Assembly: GCA_027047855.1 (NCBI GenBank)
Contig: JALTTZ010000029.1
Location: forward strand, 1-34,435
Length of the DNA: 34,435 bases
Origin: Nitrososphaeria archaeon
GTDB lineage: Archaea > Thermoproteota > Nitrososphaeria > Geothermarchaeales > JDFR-13
Direction of reading: 5' to 3'
Shown here: positions 1 through 7,976 of the stretch, in pieces
Numbering within the stretch: the first letter of the stretch is position 1
How the letters are laid out: the number at the start of each line of letters is the position of its first letter
Notes under the pieces: generated by a model
Seen by the model: the letters and a program-made list of their open reading frames with translations, nothing else
The model's database searches: none
What the model was told of the DNA's origin: nothing
Made by a program: the position numbers and the translations under genes

Positions 1-79
1 TAACACTGTTAATTAAATAATTAACCAATTAATATTATATAATTTTATACTACAAATGTTTGATATAGTTGGTGATGGT

Positions 80-1324
80 ATGTTCGATCCAAAAGTGATT
101 AGGAAAGATTTTCCCATATTGAGTAGAAAGGTCAAGGGCAAACGGCTCATATATTTTGATAATGCTGCTACCAGTCAAAAACCTATACAGGTAATCGAGG
201 CTGTTGCTAACTATTATAAATATTATAATAGTAATGTGCATAGGGCTGTTCATACTCTCTCTCAAGAGGCCTCTCAGAAGTACGAGGATGCTCATGAGGT
301 CGTGGCTCGATTTATCGGTGCGGATAGCTATAGGGAAATTGTGTTCGTGAAGAACGCAACCGAGGGTACGAATTTAGTTGCTTATTCATTGGGTTTACAT
401 GAATTTAGTGAAGGTGATGAAGTTATCGTTACTTTAATGGATCATCATAGTAATATCGTTCCATGGCATATTATATCCAAGGTTAAAGGTATAAAAATAT
501 ATACTGTTGGGATAGATGAAGAAGGGAAGATAGATCTGGATGATTTAGCAAGTAAACTAAGTAGCCGAACCAAGATCGTTTGTGTTCCCCATGTTTCAAA
601 TGTCCTTGGTACTATAAATGATGTTAAGACGATCGCTAAGATGGCTCATGAGGTCGGTGCATATATCTTGGTTGATGGGGCTCAGTCTGTGCCTCATATG
701 CCAGTTAATGTAAAGTCATTGGATGTTGATTTTCTAGTTTTTTCAGGTCATAAGATGTTGGGTCCCATGGGTATAGGGGTTCTATATGGTAAGGAAGAGG
801 TTTTGGAGGATATGGAGCCGTTCTTAGGTGGAGGAGACATGATTAGTAGTGTTTCTGCTAGGCTCGAGGGCGGGTTCAGTGTTAAATACAATGATTTACC
901 TTGGAAGTTTGAGGCGGGAACTCCTAATGTGGCTGGTGCGGTGGGCTTGATGGAGGCAATTAAATATTTGGATAATCTGGGTATGGATAATGTTCATGCT
1001 TATGAACGGGATTTAGTCAAGTATACCTTGGAGTTAATGGAGGAGCTGGAAGGCGTCGAGATTTACGGGCCGATGAACCCCAATTCTAGAAGTGGAGTAG
1101 TTGCATTTAATATTGTGGGATTGGGTGGTCATGAGACTGCATCGCTTTTGGATGATTATGGGATCATGGTGAGGAGTGGGCATCATTGCGCGCAACCTTT
1201 ACATGAGTATTATAATATATCTAATTCAGCCAGAGCCAGTTATTACATTTATAATTTAAAGGAGGAAATAGACATATTTATTGAGGCCCTGAGAGATATA
1301 TTGGTGATATCTAGTGAATTATAG
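80..1324 (+). CDS. sufS: Cysteine desulfurase, SufS type
   Basis: PLP-dependent enzyme that takes sulfur from L-cysteine as an enzyme persulfide for Fe-S cluster assembly in the cytosol. The N-terminus (KDFPILSRKV, then YFDNAATSQKP) is typical of SufS/group II NifS proteins. The PLP lysine lies in FSGHKMLGP (about residue 225) and the active-site cysteine in RSGHHCAQP (about 370). The ORF track opens at ATG 56, but I prefer ATG 80. It has GGTGAT just upstream, gives the usual N-terminus and yields 414 aa, the family length. A TATA-like stretch (about 34-47) suits a short leader. The stop overlaps the next small gene by 11 nt, so the two are probably translationally coupled. No SufB, SufC or SufD gene is in view. 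Family call is secure; the start is an inference. Confidence 0.93.
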   Translation: MFDPKVIRKDFPILSRKVKGKRLIYFDNAATSQKPIQVIEAVANYYKYYNSNVHRAVHTLSQEASQKYEDAHEVVARFIGADSYREIVFVKNATEGTNLVAYSLGLHEFSEGDEVIVTLMDHHSNIVPWHIISKVKGIKIYTVGIDEEGKIDLDDLASKLSSRTKIVCVPHVSNVLGTINDVKTIAKMAHEVGAYILVDGAQSVPHMPVNVKSLDVDFLVFSGHKMLGPMGIGVLYGKEEVLEDMEPFLGGGDMISSVSARLEGGFSVKYNDLPWKFEAGTPNVAGAVGLMEAIKYLDNLGMDNVHAYERDLVKYTLELMEELEGVEIYGPMNPNSRSGVVAFNIVGLGGHETASLLDDYGIMVRSGHHCAQPLHEYYNISNSARASYYIYNLKEEIDIFIEALRDILVISSEL

Positions 1325-1577
1325 GAAGTATATTAAGAAGATTGAGAAGTTGTGTGGGGAGAAGAAAGGGTTTATGGTATTATTTAAAGATGAATTGTAT
1401 GAGGAGGCTCTTTTCCCTGTTTATAAGAAACTAAATATATCAAATATTAAGCCTCTAGTTCGTGTAAAAAAGGACGGTCTAGAGATTAACATATTCAAAA
1501 CGGGGAAAATTATCGTGAAGGGTCTGGATGATGAAGGTGATTTGTGGCGTTTATTGGATGCTTTATATGGAAGGTAG
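1314..1577 (+). CDS. Small conserved-looking protein, possible TBP-like half-fold
   Basis: An 87-aa protein that I cannot assign to a family. It starts at GTG inside the 3' end of sufS (11-nt overlap), which suggests co-translation and a possible role near the desulfurase. The N-terminal half is basic and helical; the C-terminal half has two or three predicted strands and a helix. The stretch INIFKTGKIIVKGL followed by an acidic helix resembles one repeat of the TBP fold (compare LLFASGKIVCTGA in the TBP gene of this window). That likeness is visual only. Alternatives are a SufE/SufU-like accessory protein, though it has a single cysteine (KLCGE) and no recognisable SufE motif. The reading frame looks real because it is intact, coupled to sufS and rich in Lys/Glu like its neighbours. 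Confidence 0.7.
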   Translation: MNYRKYIKKIEKLCGEKKGFMVLFKDELYEEALFPVYKKLNISNIKPLVRVKKDGLEINIFKTGKIIVKGLDDEGDLWRLLDALYGR

Positions 1578-1728
1578 GCTTAATAATTAGGGAATATTGA
1601 TATTCGAATGTTTTTGACTATATAGTTTATACTAAGAGTTATTTTATTGGATATTTTTCATAAAATTCGTTTAAGATATGTTCTGTTGTTCAATTTGTTA
1701 GTCCTTTCTTGGATGGGAGGTGGTTGGT

Positions 1729-2871
1729 TTGAGGATTCTTGTTATTGGTGCTGGTTTGGTTGGTTCTGTTATTGTTAAGGATTTAGCTAGGTTTTATAGG
1801 GATGTAGATAAGATAATCGTGGGGGATATTGATCTAGATAAGGCTTTGGCTTTAGAGAAATATGATAATAGGATTGAAGGGATTCGATTGGATGTTCGTG
1901 ATATAGATGCGGTTAAGAGGATTTTGGATAAGGTGGATTGTGTGGTTAATGCTACTTATTATGGTTTGGCTAAATATGTTCTTGATGCGGCGCTTGAAAC
2001 CAAGACTCCTTATCTTGATTTAGGTAGTTCGCAGTATGGCTATGATGAGAAGTTTAAGGAGGTAGGGGTTCCAGCTATGATTGACGTGGGTGGGGCTCCA
2101 GGTCTAATTAATATGTTGGCGAAGTATCTAGTTGAAGATTTGGATGTAGTTGACTACATACATTTATATGATGTCAATAAGGAAGTTAATCCACCTTATA
2201 GGGAGAATCCTATTAGGTGGAAGTATTCTGTGGAGACTGTTTTGGATGAGGCAACTATGGATGCTGTGGTTTATAGGGAGGGTGAGTTTGTTAAGGTACC
2301 GCCTTTTTCTGGGATGGAGGAGAGGTTTTTTCCTGAACCTATAGGTGTGTCCAAGGTATTTATGATCTTTCATCCAGAGGTTATCACTCTTGCTGAGACT
2401 TATAGAGATAAGGGTGTGAAGGAGGTTTGGTACAAGATCGATGCATTTAATTTGCCTTGGGAGGAGGGGATGAGGTGGAAGTTGATAGCTGACTTAGGTC
2501 TTGCTGGGAAGGAGCCAATAGAAGTTAATGGAGTTAAGGTCTCTCCCCGGAGTGTTTTGTTGGATTTGTTAAAACGGCTTGACTTGTCGTTTGATGGTTG
2601 GTCCGGTTATGAGATGCTCCAAGCAGTGGTAGCTGGTGTTAAGAACGGTGAGTATAATGTAAAGAGTGCAACGGCGATTGCGAAGGTTAGCTGGGACACG
2701 GGGTCCTTATTGACGGCTGTTCCTGCATCCATAGTGGCTTATTGGCTAGCTAAGGGCGTTATTAATGAAGCGGGTGCTCATCCAGTTGAGAGGGTTTTGG
2801 ATGCAGGGATGTTCTTTAATGAGTTGTCTAAACGTAGAATTCAGATTATAGTACGTGATGAAAAAGACTGA
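1729..2871 (+). CDS. Saccharopine dehydrogenase-family oxidoreductase
   Basis: NAD(P)-dependent oxidoreductase of the saccharopine dehydrogenase / Lys9 / carboxynorspermidine synthase family. The N-terminal Rossmann motif is RILVIGAGLVGS (residues 2-13). The family signature follows as CVVNATYYG, a DLGSS turn and DVGGAPGLINMLA. The C-terminal half is the mixed alpha/beta substrate domain. Length (about 380 aa) is normal. The ORF track uses GTG 1720, but TTG 1729 follows GGGAGGTGG at good spacing and starts directly before the Rossmann strand, so I chose it. The exact substrate (saccharopine, lysine, a polyamine precursor) cannot be read from the sequence. The gene is 46 nt upstream of shikimate kinase, which has its own promoter. 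Confidence 0.85.
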   Translation: MRILVIGAGLVGSVIVKDLARFYRDVDKIIVGDIDLDKALALEKYDNRIEGIRLDVRDIDAVKRILDKVDCVVNATYYGLAKYVLDAALETKTPYLDLGSSQYGYDEKFKEVGVPAMIDVGGAPGLINMLAKYLVEDLDVVDYIHLYDVNKEVNPPYRENPIRWKYSVETVLDEATMDAVVYREGEFVKVPPFSGMEERFFPEPIGVSKVFMIFHPEVITLAETYRDKGVKEVWYKIDAFNLPWEEGMRWKLIADLGLAGKEPIEVNGVKVSPRSVLLDLLKRLDLSFDGWSGYEMLQAVVAGVKNGEYNVKSATAIAKVSWDTGSLLTAVPASIVAYWLAKGVINEAGAHPVERVLDAGMFFNELSKRRIQIIVRDEKD

Positions 2872-2885
2872 AAAATTATCTTATT

Positions 2886-2896
2886 AAAATTATATC
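2886..2896 (+). promoter_or_regulatory. TATA box of shikimate kinase gene
   Basis: AAAATTATATC, centred about 27 nt before ATG 2918. No ribosome site precedes that ATG, so the spacing suggests a leaderless mRNA beginning at or next to the start codon. Inferred from archaeal promoter geometry. Confidence 0.5.
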
Positions 2897-2917
2897 TGTC
2901 ACCATTATTTTTTATTG

Positions 2918-3799
2918 ATGAGAACTGTTGAGGTTATTGGTCACGGTTCACTACCTTTTATAACTAGTGTAACAAGTGGTTATGCTGCGTCGATGGGCAT
3001 AGATATCCCCCTACGGGTTGTGGCTAGTTTTACTGACAAGGCGGGAGAGATTGAGTTTATCATTAAGGGTGAGTGGGATAGAGATACTAAGTTGATTAAT
3101 CAAGTTAGGAAGGCTTTTCTGCACAGATATCTCTCGAAAGTTAAGGGTAAAGGGATCCAAATAGAGATTGATTCTAAAATTCCTCCTGGAATAGGTTTGA
3201 AGAGTGGTGCTGCTGTGTCTGTGTATGCGGTTTTGGCTGCTACTCAGCTTCTTGAGCTTTCTTTCTCTGAGAATGATATAATTCATCATGCATTGAATAT
3301 ATCTAAAGCTGTGGGCGGTCTATATTCGGCGTCTCTTGATGGTATTTATGCTTCGCTGAAGGGTGGCGTTGTCTATACTGATAATATGGGTGGTAGAGTC
3401 ATTTCTTGGTACACGGGTGTTCCAGATACATATGTTATTATTGGTTATAGAAATACCTCAAGGGTCGACTTGATATCGAGGATGAGAGAGATTAGACGGT
3501 ATGGTGAACTATTCAAGAAAATCTTTGATGTGGGTCAGAAGGGGGGGCATCTTAAAGCGGCCACTCTAAATGGGATATTATTTTCCATACTGGGGAATCT
3601 AGATTATGAGACCCTAGTAGAGACCTTGACAGAAGGAGCCGTGGCTGCTTGTATAGCCGGTACTGGGCCAAGTATATGTATATTTGTTAGGGAGAGTGAT
3701 CTCAACAAGTTTAGTGAGTTATTGAGAGAAAAGGGTTACAAGACTCTTGTGACGCGGCCTACAGCTAGGGGCTACTCATTTAAAGTAATGGAGGAATAG
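2918..3799 (+). CDS. aroK: Shikimate kinase, archaeal GHMP type
   Basis: Phosphorylates shikimate with ATP in the chorismate pathway. Archaea use a GHMP-superfamily enzyme unrelated to bacterial AroK/AroL, and this is one. The GHMP ATP-binding motif is PPGIGLKSGAAVS (about residues 89-101). The early VEVIGHGSLPF motif and the C-terminal glycine-rich AGTGPSICIF motif complete the fold. At 293 aa it has the usual length. I take ATG 2918 rather than the TTG one codon earlier. A TATA box about 27 nt upstream and the absence of a ribosome site point to leaderless expression. No other shikimate-pathway gene is visible nearby. Confidence 0.92.
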   Translation: MRTVEVIGHGSLPFITSVTSGYAASMGIDIPLRVVASFTDKAGEIEFIIKGEWDRDTKLINQVRKAFLHRYLSKVKGKGIQIEIDSKIPPGIGLKSGAAVSVYAVLAATQLLELSFSENDIIHHALNISKAVGGLYSASLDGIYASLKGGVVYTDNMGGRVISWYTGVPDTYVIIGYRNTSRVDLISRMREIRRYGELFKKIFDVGQKGGHLKAATLNGILFSILGNLDYETLVETLTEGAVAACIAGTGPSICIFVRESDLNKFSELLREKGYKTLVTRPTARGYSFKVMEE

Positions 3800-3845
3800 C
3801 TTCAAAATTTTTTGATATCCTTTTGAATCTTCAATCAAAGAGTTG

Positions 3846-3854
3846 TTTTATAAG
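3846..3854 (+). promoter_or_regulatory. TATA box of the HerA-like/RecA-like operon
   Basis: TTTTATAAG about 29 nt before ATG 3879, the first gene of a four-gene overlapping run. No ribosome site lies before that ATG, which fits leaderless initiation. Inferred from spacing only. Confidence 0.45.
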
Positions 3855-3878
3855 GTTTTGGCTTCTGCTTCTTGATTG

Positions 3879-5126
3879 ATGACGATTCAAATTGGCTTCC
3901 GTGATGTTGAGGACGCCGGATTTGAGGTCGGTTGGGATTTACTTAGTAAAGGGACGATAGTTGTAGGTAAATATGATGAGCCATCGATTATTGATATTAT
4001 TGAGCTGGCTACTTCAAATTCTATCCATCCTGTTCTATTTGACTTTAGGGGATCGTGGTTCGATGTTGATATAGGGGTTCCTGATGTCGCGAGATACGTC
4101 ATAGGCATAGATATTCCTTTTAATATTTTGATTCCTCCTAAAGGTATCCGCGTAGACTTGTATTTCGATTTGGTAGTTGATTCACTTATTATTGTGTATA
4201 AGATTCTGGGCCAGTCTAGACTCGAGTGGAGGCAAGGTTTTGTGGATATTATGCGTAGATTATATGATCGGGAGGGTTATGTTAATAATGAATTGGTTAT
4301 ATCTGAATTGGAGATCTTAAGAAATGAAGCTAGCGGATTTGATAAACATATGTATTCAATACTGTATAGCTTCTTAAGATACTTGATTTACAGTGGTGCC
4401 TCAAAGAAAATATTTGGTAGTGATGAGCCTTTCGATTATGAAGCCTTAATAAAATATCCAAGTATAATTAATTACTCTTTTACAGGAAATTTCTATTCCT
4501 CTCTCTTTCTTTATGTGGTATCTATCTTTGCTAGCCTACTTTATTCGATTAGCCGTCTAAATATCTTCTTCTGCGGCGATTTTTATATGCCGCACTTAAG
4601 TGCTCTACATATGGATATTCTTATGTCTTCCCTGGAGACTATGTATAATGTTATCCATTTCTATTCGTTGCCTTCAAGGGATGTGGTAGTTCCTTACTAC
4701 AATGTAGTGATTGATAATAGGTTGTTAAGTAAACTGTGGAGGAGGGTTAGGCTCAATCCGTTACTATTTGACGATTACTCTACTCACCACTTAGTTAGCG
4801 TGGGGCGTCTTATTCCAATTAGGATTGAGCGCATCGTGAGGAGGTACCTGACTCATATACCCTCCCCTCCCAAGGATATAGATGACTATAAGCCCCCCAG
4901 TTCCTTAATACAGAATATTTTATCTAAGGTTAGGGATTTGGGTGGAGTAGGGTTGGAGGGATTATATATGTATTTTCGGGAGTGGGATAGGGGAGATGTT
5001 TATATGGCTGTTGAGTGGCTGTGGAGGAATGGGTTTTTAAGGAAAGAATACATGGGCAATAGACCTGTGTATAAGGTCACTATTAAGGGGCTTATGAAGT
5101 TAAGGGAAGGTGGGGGTAATGGTTGA
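3879..5126 (+). CDS. HerA-like pseudo-ATPase with C-terminal winged helix
   Basis: No close family is obvious, but the layout follows HerA/VirB4-type DNA translocases. A strand and loop GTIVVGKYDEPSII (about 25-38) sits where HerA has GxxxxGKT/S. It is followed by PVLFDFRGSW, where HerA has VFDPHGEY, then by the FN..IPPKG segment and a helical insert. IFFCGDFYM (about 229-237) stands where Walker B DEAH would be, and HFYSLPSRDVV stands where the ATQ sensor motif would be. A strand LIPIRIERI and a winged-helix domain (about 342-412) close the protein. Neither Walker A lysine-Ser/Thr nor the Walker B Asp-Glu pair is present, so I infer it does not hydrolyse ATP. ATG 3879 is preferred over TTG 3876. 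It overlaps the next gene by 8 nt. Assignment rests on visual alignment. Confidence 0.65.
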   Translation: MTIQIGFRDVEDAGFEVGWDLLSKGTIVVGKYDEPSIIDIIELATSNSIHPVLFDFRGSWFDVDIGVPDVARYVIGIDIPFNILIPPKGIRVDLYFDLVVDSLIIVYKILGQSRLEWRQGFVDIMRRLYDREGYVNNELVISELEILRNEASGFDKHMYSILYSFLRYLIYSGASKKIFGSDEPFDYEALIKYPSIINYSFTGNFYSSLFLYVVSIFASLLYSISRLNIFFCGDFYMPHLSALHMDILMSSLETMYNVIHFYSLPSRDVVVPYYNVVIDNRLLSKLWRRVRLNPLLFDDYSTHHLVSVGRLIPIRIERIVRRYLTHIPSPPKDIDDYKPPSSLIQNILSKVRDLGGVGLEGLYMYFREWDRGDVYMAVEWLWRNGFLRKEYMGNRPVYKVTIKGLMKLREGGGNG

Positions 5127-6111
5127 TAGGTTTATTATTCGTAGTATTCCTAAAGTGAATGTTTTGTTTGGAGGTGGTTTGCCAAGGGAAAGTATGGTGC
5201 ATATTTATGGTCCATTTCAGAGTGGGAAAACATTCCTTATTTATCAACTGCTTTATGAACTGGTTTACCAGGGATTGGGTAATGCATTATATATCGATAC
5301 TGAGGCCTCATTTAGAAGCAATTTCTCCGATGAACTCACTATGAGGTTCGCTAAGCGTTTCGGTTCGGGAGTTAAGATTTCGGATGTACTTATTACGAGG
5401 GGTGTTTTAAAGAGGGGTGGTAAGAAGGTTAGGCTAAGCGATTTTAAGAAGGAGTTGGCCGCGGTACTGGATGATCTAGAGTACGTTTATGATCTAGAAG
5501 ATTTGTCGGATGCGGTTAAGTTCTTTGTACGTAGTATTGATTTGTATAGTGAGGAGCGTGGTAAGCGATTAATCTATCTATTAGATAATGTGGATATAGG
5601 GAGTATGCTTAGGTTACTTGATATAGATGCGGAGGTGGAGAGAAAGGGGGGTAAAACAGAGGTAAAGATAAAGGGCTTGTCTGACCCGATTACCAGTCCT
5701 TTATCTAAGTTTATCAGGAAATATAAAATTAGTTTTCTTGTTGTAGATAGTTTAGGGATGCTTGTTAAGGGACTTGCAATCTCACTTTCCGATTTGCCTG
5801 CTAGGGCGGTGGTGACTAATTTAATCGTAGGTGGTTTGATTAGGTTGGCTAGCTCGTACAAGTTGGTTGTCATCGCGACTAATCATGAGAGTAAAAATCC
5901 TACTGGGAAGGGGTTCCACTCTTTTTATGGTGGGAACGCGATCGGCTACGGCTTCAAATTTTCGTTATATTTGTCTAAGATAGGGAGGGGTAAAAGAAGG
6001 TTGGTTGCTGAAAGGTCTCCATTACTGCCGGAATATACTCATTATGTAGATTTGGAGATTAAGGAGGATGGTTTTTATGAGATTAGGGAGTCTGCTGAGG
6101 AAGGCGACTAG
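5119..6111 (+). CDS. RadA/RadB-like RecA-fold ATPase with two insertions
   Basis: RecA-superfamily ATPase of the RadA/RadB/KaiC branch. Walker A is GPFQSGKT (about 31-38), DTEASF (about 60-65) carries the catalytic-type Glu, and Walker B is FLVVDSLG (about 206-213). ATNHES then a Gly-rich loop (FYGGNAIGYGF) match RadA's loop 2 region, and RRLVAERSPLLPE matches RadA's late strands. There is no N-terminal helix-hairpin-helix domain, as in RadB. It is longer (330 aa) than RadB (about 220) because of two insertions, about 80-150 (charged, helical) and about 170-195 (Lys/Glu-rich). ATG 5119 with GGTGGGGGT upstream is preferred to GTG 5110. It overlaps the HerA-like gene and the following membrane-protein gene, so a shared complex is plausible. 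Role in recombination is inferred only. Confidence 0.75.
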   Translation: MVDRFIIRSIPKVNVLFGGGLPRESMVHIYGPFQSGKTFLIYQLLYELVYQGLGNALYIDTEASFRSNFSDELTMRFAKRFGSGVKISDVLITRGVLKRGGKKVRLSDFKKELAAVLDDLEYVYDLEDLSDAVKFFVRSIDLYSEERGKRLIYLLDNVDIGSMLRLLDIDAEVERKGGKTEVKIKGLSDPITSPLSKFIRKYKISFLVVDSLGMLVKGLAISLSDLPARAVVTNLIVGGLIRLASSYKLVVIATNHESKNPTGKGFHSFYGGNAIGYGFKFSLYLSKIGRGKRRLVAERSPLLPEYTHYVDLEIKEDGFYEIRESAEEGD

Positions 6112-6421
6112 GTTCCTATTGTTTCTCTCGACGGTATACTTCATTTCATATGGTATACTTTATAAAGTAGGTGATTCAGTGCTGGGGGAATCCCTATCAA
6201 TATTTACTATTATATTAATTTTTATGACGTTTTATTATCCTCTGTTTTTTCCGAGAAGACTGTATGCTGTTTGCTTAATATCTATAGTGCTCTTAGTTTA
6301 CAATATGTGGTTAGCCATTTTGGTTGTTACTGTTTCTCTTATTAATTTGGTTGGTTGGCATAGCCTTGCCAACATTATACTTTTTATTAAGCATGTTCTA
6401 CGGAGGCTTAAGGGTGAATAA
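6077..6421 (+). CDS. Small multi-span membrane protein
   Basis: A 114-aa protein with about four hydrophobic segments (FLLFLSTVYFISYGILY; IFTIILIFMTFYYPLFF; YAVCLISIVLLVYNMWLAIL; then LVVTVSLINLVGW). A basic N-terminus (RLGSLLRKATR) suggests an N-in start, and the tail KHVLRRLKGE is basic too. No family recognised. ATG 6077 is chosen because GGAGG ends 9 nt upstream, whereas ATG 6068 directly abuts that site. It overlaps the 3' end of the RecA-like gene by 35 nt, so it belongs to the same operon. It could tether the complex to the membrane, but nothing in the sequence proves that. Confidence 0.65.
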   Translation: MRLGSLLRKATRFLLFLSTVYFISYGILYKVGDSVLGESLSIFTIILIFMTFYYPLFFPRRLYAVCLISIVLLVYNMWLAILVVTVSLINLVGWHSLANIILFIKHVLRRLKGE

Positions 6422-6424
6422 AGA

Positions 6425-7234
6425 TTGGTCAGCGCATTTGAGTTAAGGGAGTTTATTGACTCGGCGATGAATAGTTCCAAAGTATTAAATATAATGATGT
6501 ACCTTTTCGATTGGAAATTTATATTCCGTTTAGAGTACGTTGATGCAGCGGGAAGAAAATTCAAGTATGTATTTCCTAAGTCGATATCTTCGGTTGATAG
6601 TCTCCTAATGTTTAAAGATATGAGATTGATGAGCTCAAGTAGGTTAACCCTCTCGCTAGGGGAGGTTTTAATATATAATGTTATTCGTGTGAGGGGTAAG
6701 CAAATTTGGGGTGTATATAAAGCCAAGGTCTCTAGTGGAGGTTTGGGAATTAAGTTTTTCAAGAATAAACTTTTGTCTTGGGGTTTTGTGCCTAAGACTA
6801 GGACCACGCATTACAACTCTTCTCCTTTAAGGATTCGTGTTTCTTTAATCCTGCCATTTGATATAGAGGGATTTATCGAGTTTTATCGATATTTACCATC
6901 CCCAAGGGGGATATCCAAAGAACTGTTCAATAAGATGATGGATTATTTACGTAACTCTCGGAGGAAGCTTTATCCGATCCTCTTGACTCCAAGGCCCCCG
7001 ATTAAGTTGGCTGGGGCAGCTCTTTTTAAATATCTGACCTATAATTCTCCATTTAATAATCCAGATCTATATCTGGGGGGTTACAAGACCCAAGATATTG
7101 TTTTTATAACGTCGCCTGACTTATACTGGGGTGATATAGAGGCTTCTGAATTGGTGGCAGTTGATATAGAGCCGTTGATTGGCAGTTATATAGATGTTAA
7201 AGATGGTTCCTTTGTATGTAACCTAATGATTTAA
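6425..7234 (+). CDS. Uncharacterised protein, last gene of HerA-like operon
   Basis: A 269-aa soluble protein that I do not recognise. It has an N-terminal helical start (FELREFIDSAMNSS), a strand-rich middle (FIFRLEYVDAAGRKFKYVF and GKQIWGVYKAKVSSGG), a helical section (SPRGISKELFNKMMDYLRN) and a C-terminal region of alternating strands (QDIVFITSPDLYWGD). I looked for NurA-type DxS and nuclease PD-(D/E)xK patterns because of the HerA-like neighbour and saw no convincing one. TTG start follows GGGTGA. The gene begins 3 nt after the membrane-protein stop, so it is co-transcribed. It ends 10 nt before the convergent rhomboid gene. Confidence 0.6.
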   Translation: MVSAFELREFIDSAMNSSKVLNIMMYLFDWKFIFRLEYVDAAGRKFKYVFPKSISSVDSLLMFKDMRLMSSSRLTLSLGEVLIYNVIRVRGKQIWGVYKAKVSSGGLGIKFFKNKLLSWGFVPKTRTTHYNSSPLRIRVSLILPFDIEGFIEFYRYLPSPRGISKELFNKMMDYLRNSRRKLYPILLTPRPPIKLAGAALFKYLTYNSPFNNPDLYLGGYKTQDIVFITSPDLYWGDIEASELVAVDIEPLIGSYIDVKDGSFVCNLMI

Positions 7235-7244
7235 GTTTGTATAA

Positions 7245-7886
7245 TTACCGCTGTATTCTTTTGATTGATCCAAATATTAGTCCGATGATGAATCCTCCGA
7301 TGTGGGCCCAGTAAGCTACTGGCAAGTCAATTAATGCCACAATAGTTATTGATGCAAATATGGCTTGCATAATAAACCAAATGAATATGTAAAATACTGC
7401 TCTTATCTCTACGATTCTGTAAAAGTAGTAGCCTAGTGGTATTAGGGTTAATATTTTTGCGTTAGGAAATAAGACTAGATAGGCTCCAAGTATGCCAGAC
7501 ACGGCTCCCGAAGCACCTATAGCTACAATATAGGGGTTTGCCGAAGTTATCGTGAAGAGGATTGAACCGAAAATTCCTGACATGAAATATAGAATAAGGA
7601 ATGCTGGTCTTCCTAGTCTGTCTTCAACGTTGTCCCCAAATATCCAAAGGAACCACATGTTTCCTATCAAGTGCTCCGCTCCACCGTGCAGGAACATGGA
7701 TGTTATCAATGTTTCCAGTCTAGTCATCTTATAAATGTAGACTGGTCTGAAGCCGTATGTCTCCACGATAGCTTCGTAATTTGGACTTAGGAGGGTATAG
7801 ATGAAGACTATTATGTTCAATACGACTAGCAATCTTGTCAAGATTGGTGTTTTCTCAGCTTTATTTATATCTTTTAATGGGAACAT
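7245..7886 (-). CDS. Rhomboid family intramembrane serine protease
   Basis: Six-span membrane protease that cleaves transmembrane segments of other proteins. The catalytic serine is in GASGAVSG (Ser126) and the catalytic histidine in AHIGGF (His195). The HGGAEHLIGNMWFLWIFGDNVE motif region between TM1 and TM2 is typical. At 213 aa it is a minimal core rhomboid with no extra domains. ATG 7886 is kept; AGGA lies close before it and a TATA-like ATTAAATACT lies about 40 nt upstream. It is divergent from the MGMT gene across a 90-nt spacer holding both promoters, and convergent with the orphan gene at 7234. Substrates are unknown. Confidence 0.93.
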   Translation of the reverse strand: MFPLKDINKAEKTPILTRLLVVLNIIVFIYTLLSPNYEAIVETYGFRPVYIYKMTRLETLITSMFLHGGAEHLIGNMWFLWIFGDNVEDRLGRPAFLILYFMSGIFGSILFTITSANPYIVAIGASGAVSGILGAYLVLFPNAKILTLIPLGYYFYRIVEIRAVFYIFIWFIMQAIFASITIVALIDLPVAYWAHIGGFIIGLIFGSIKRIQR

Positions 7887-7976
7887 TCCTAACCCTTTTT
7901 GTGTTAACTGTTAGGTTATGTTAATAGTATTTAATACATCTAACTCATAAATTCTAGGTTTTCATTTTAGTTATGT

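Noticed and set aside
2150-2373. Short ORFs on both strands inside the saccharopine dehydrogenase-like gene
   Set aside because: Overlap conserved coding sequence and show biased composition typical of shadow frames.
6298-6807. Minus-strand ORF of 169 aa antisense to the operon end
   Set aside because: It crosses two coupled plus-strand genes, has low-complexity Leu/Ile-rich translation and no family motif; a shadow frame of AT-rich coding DNA.
6425-7234. NurA nuclease as partner of the HerA-like protein
   Set aside because: No DxS and later Asp motif of NurA could be found; naming it NurA would rest on context only.
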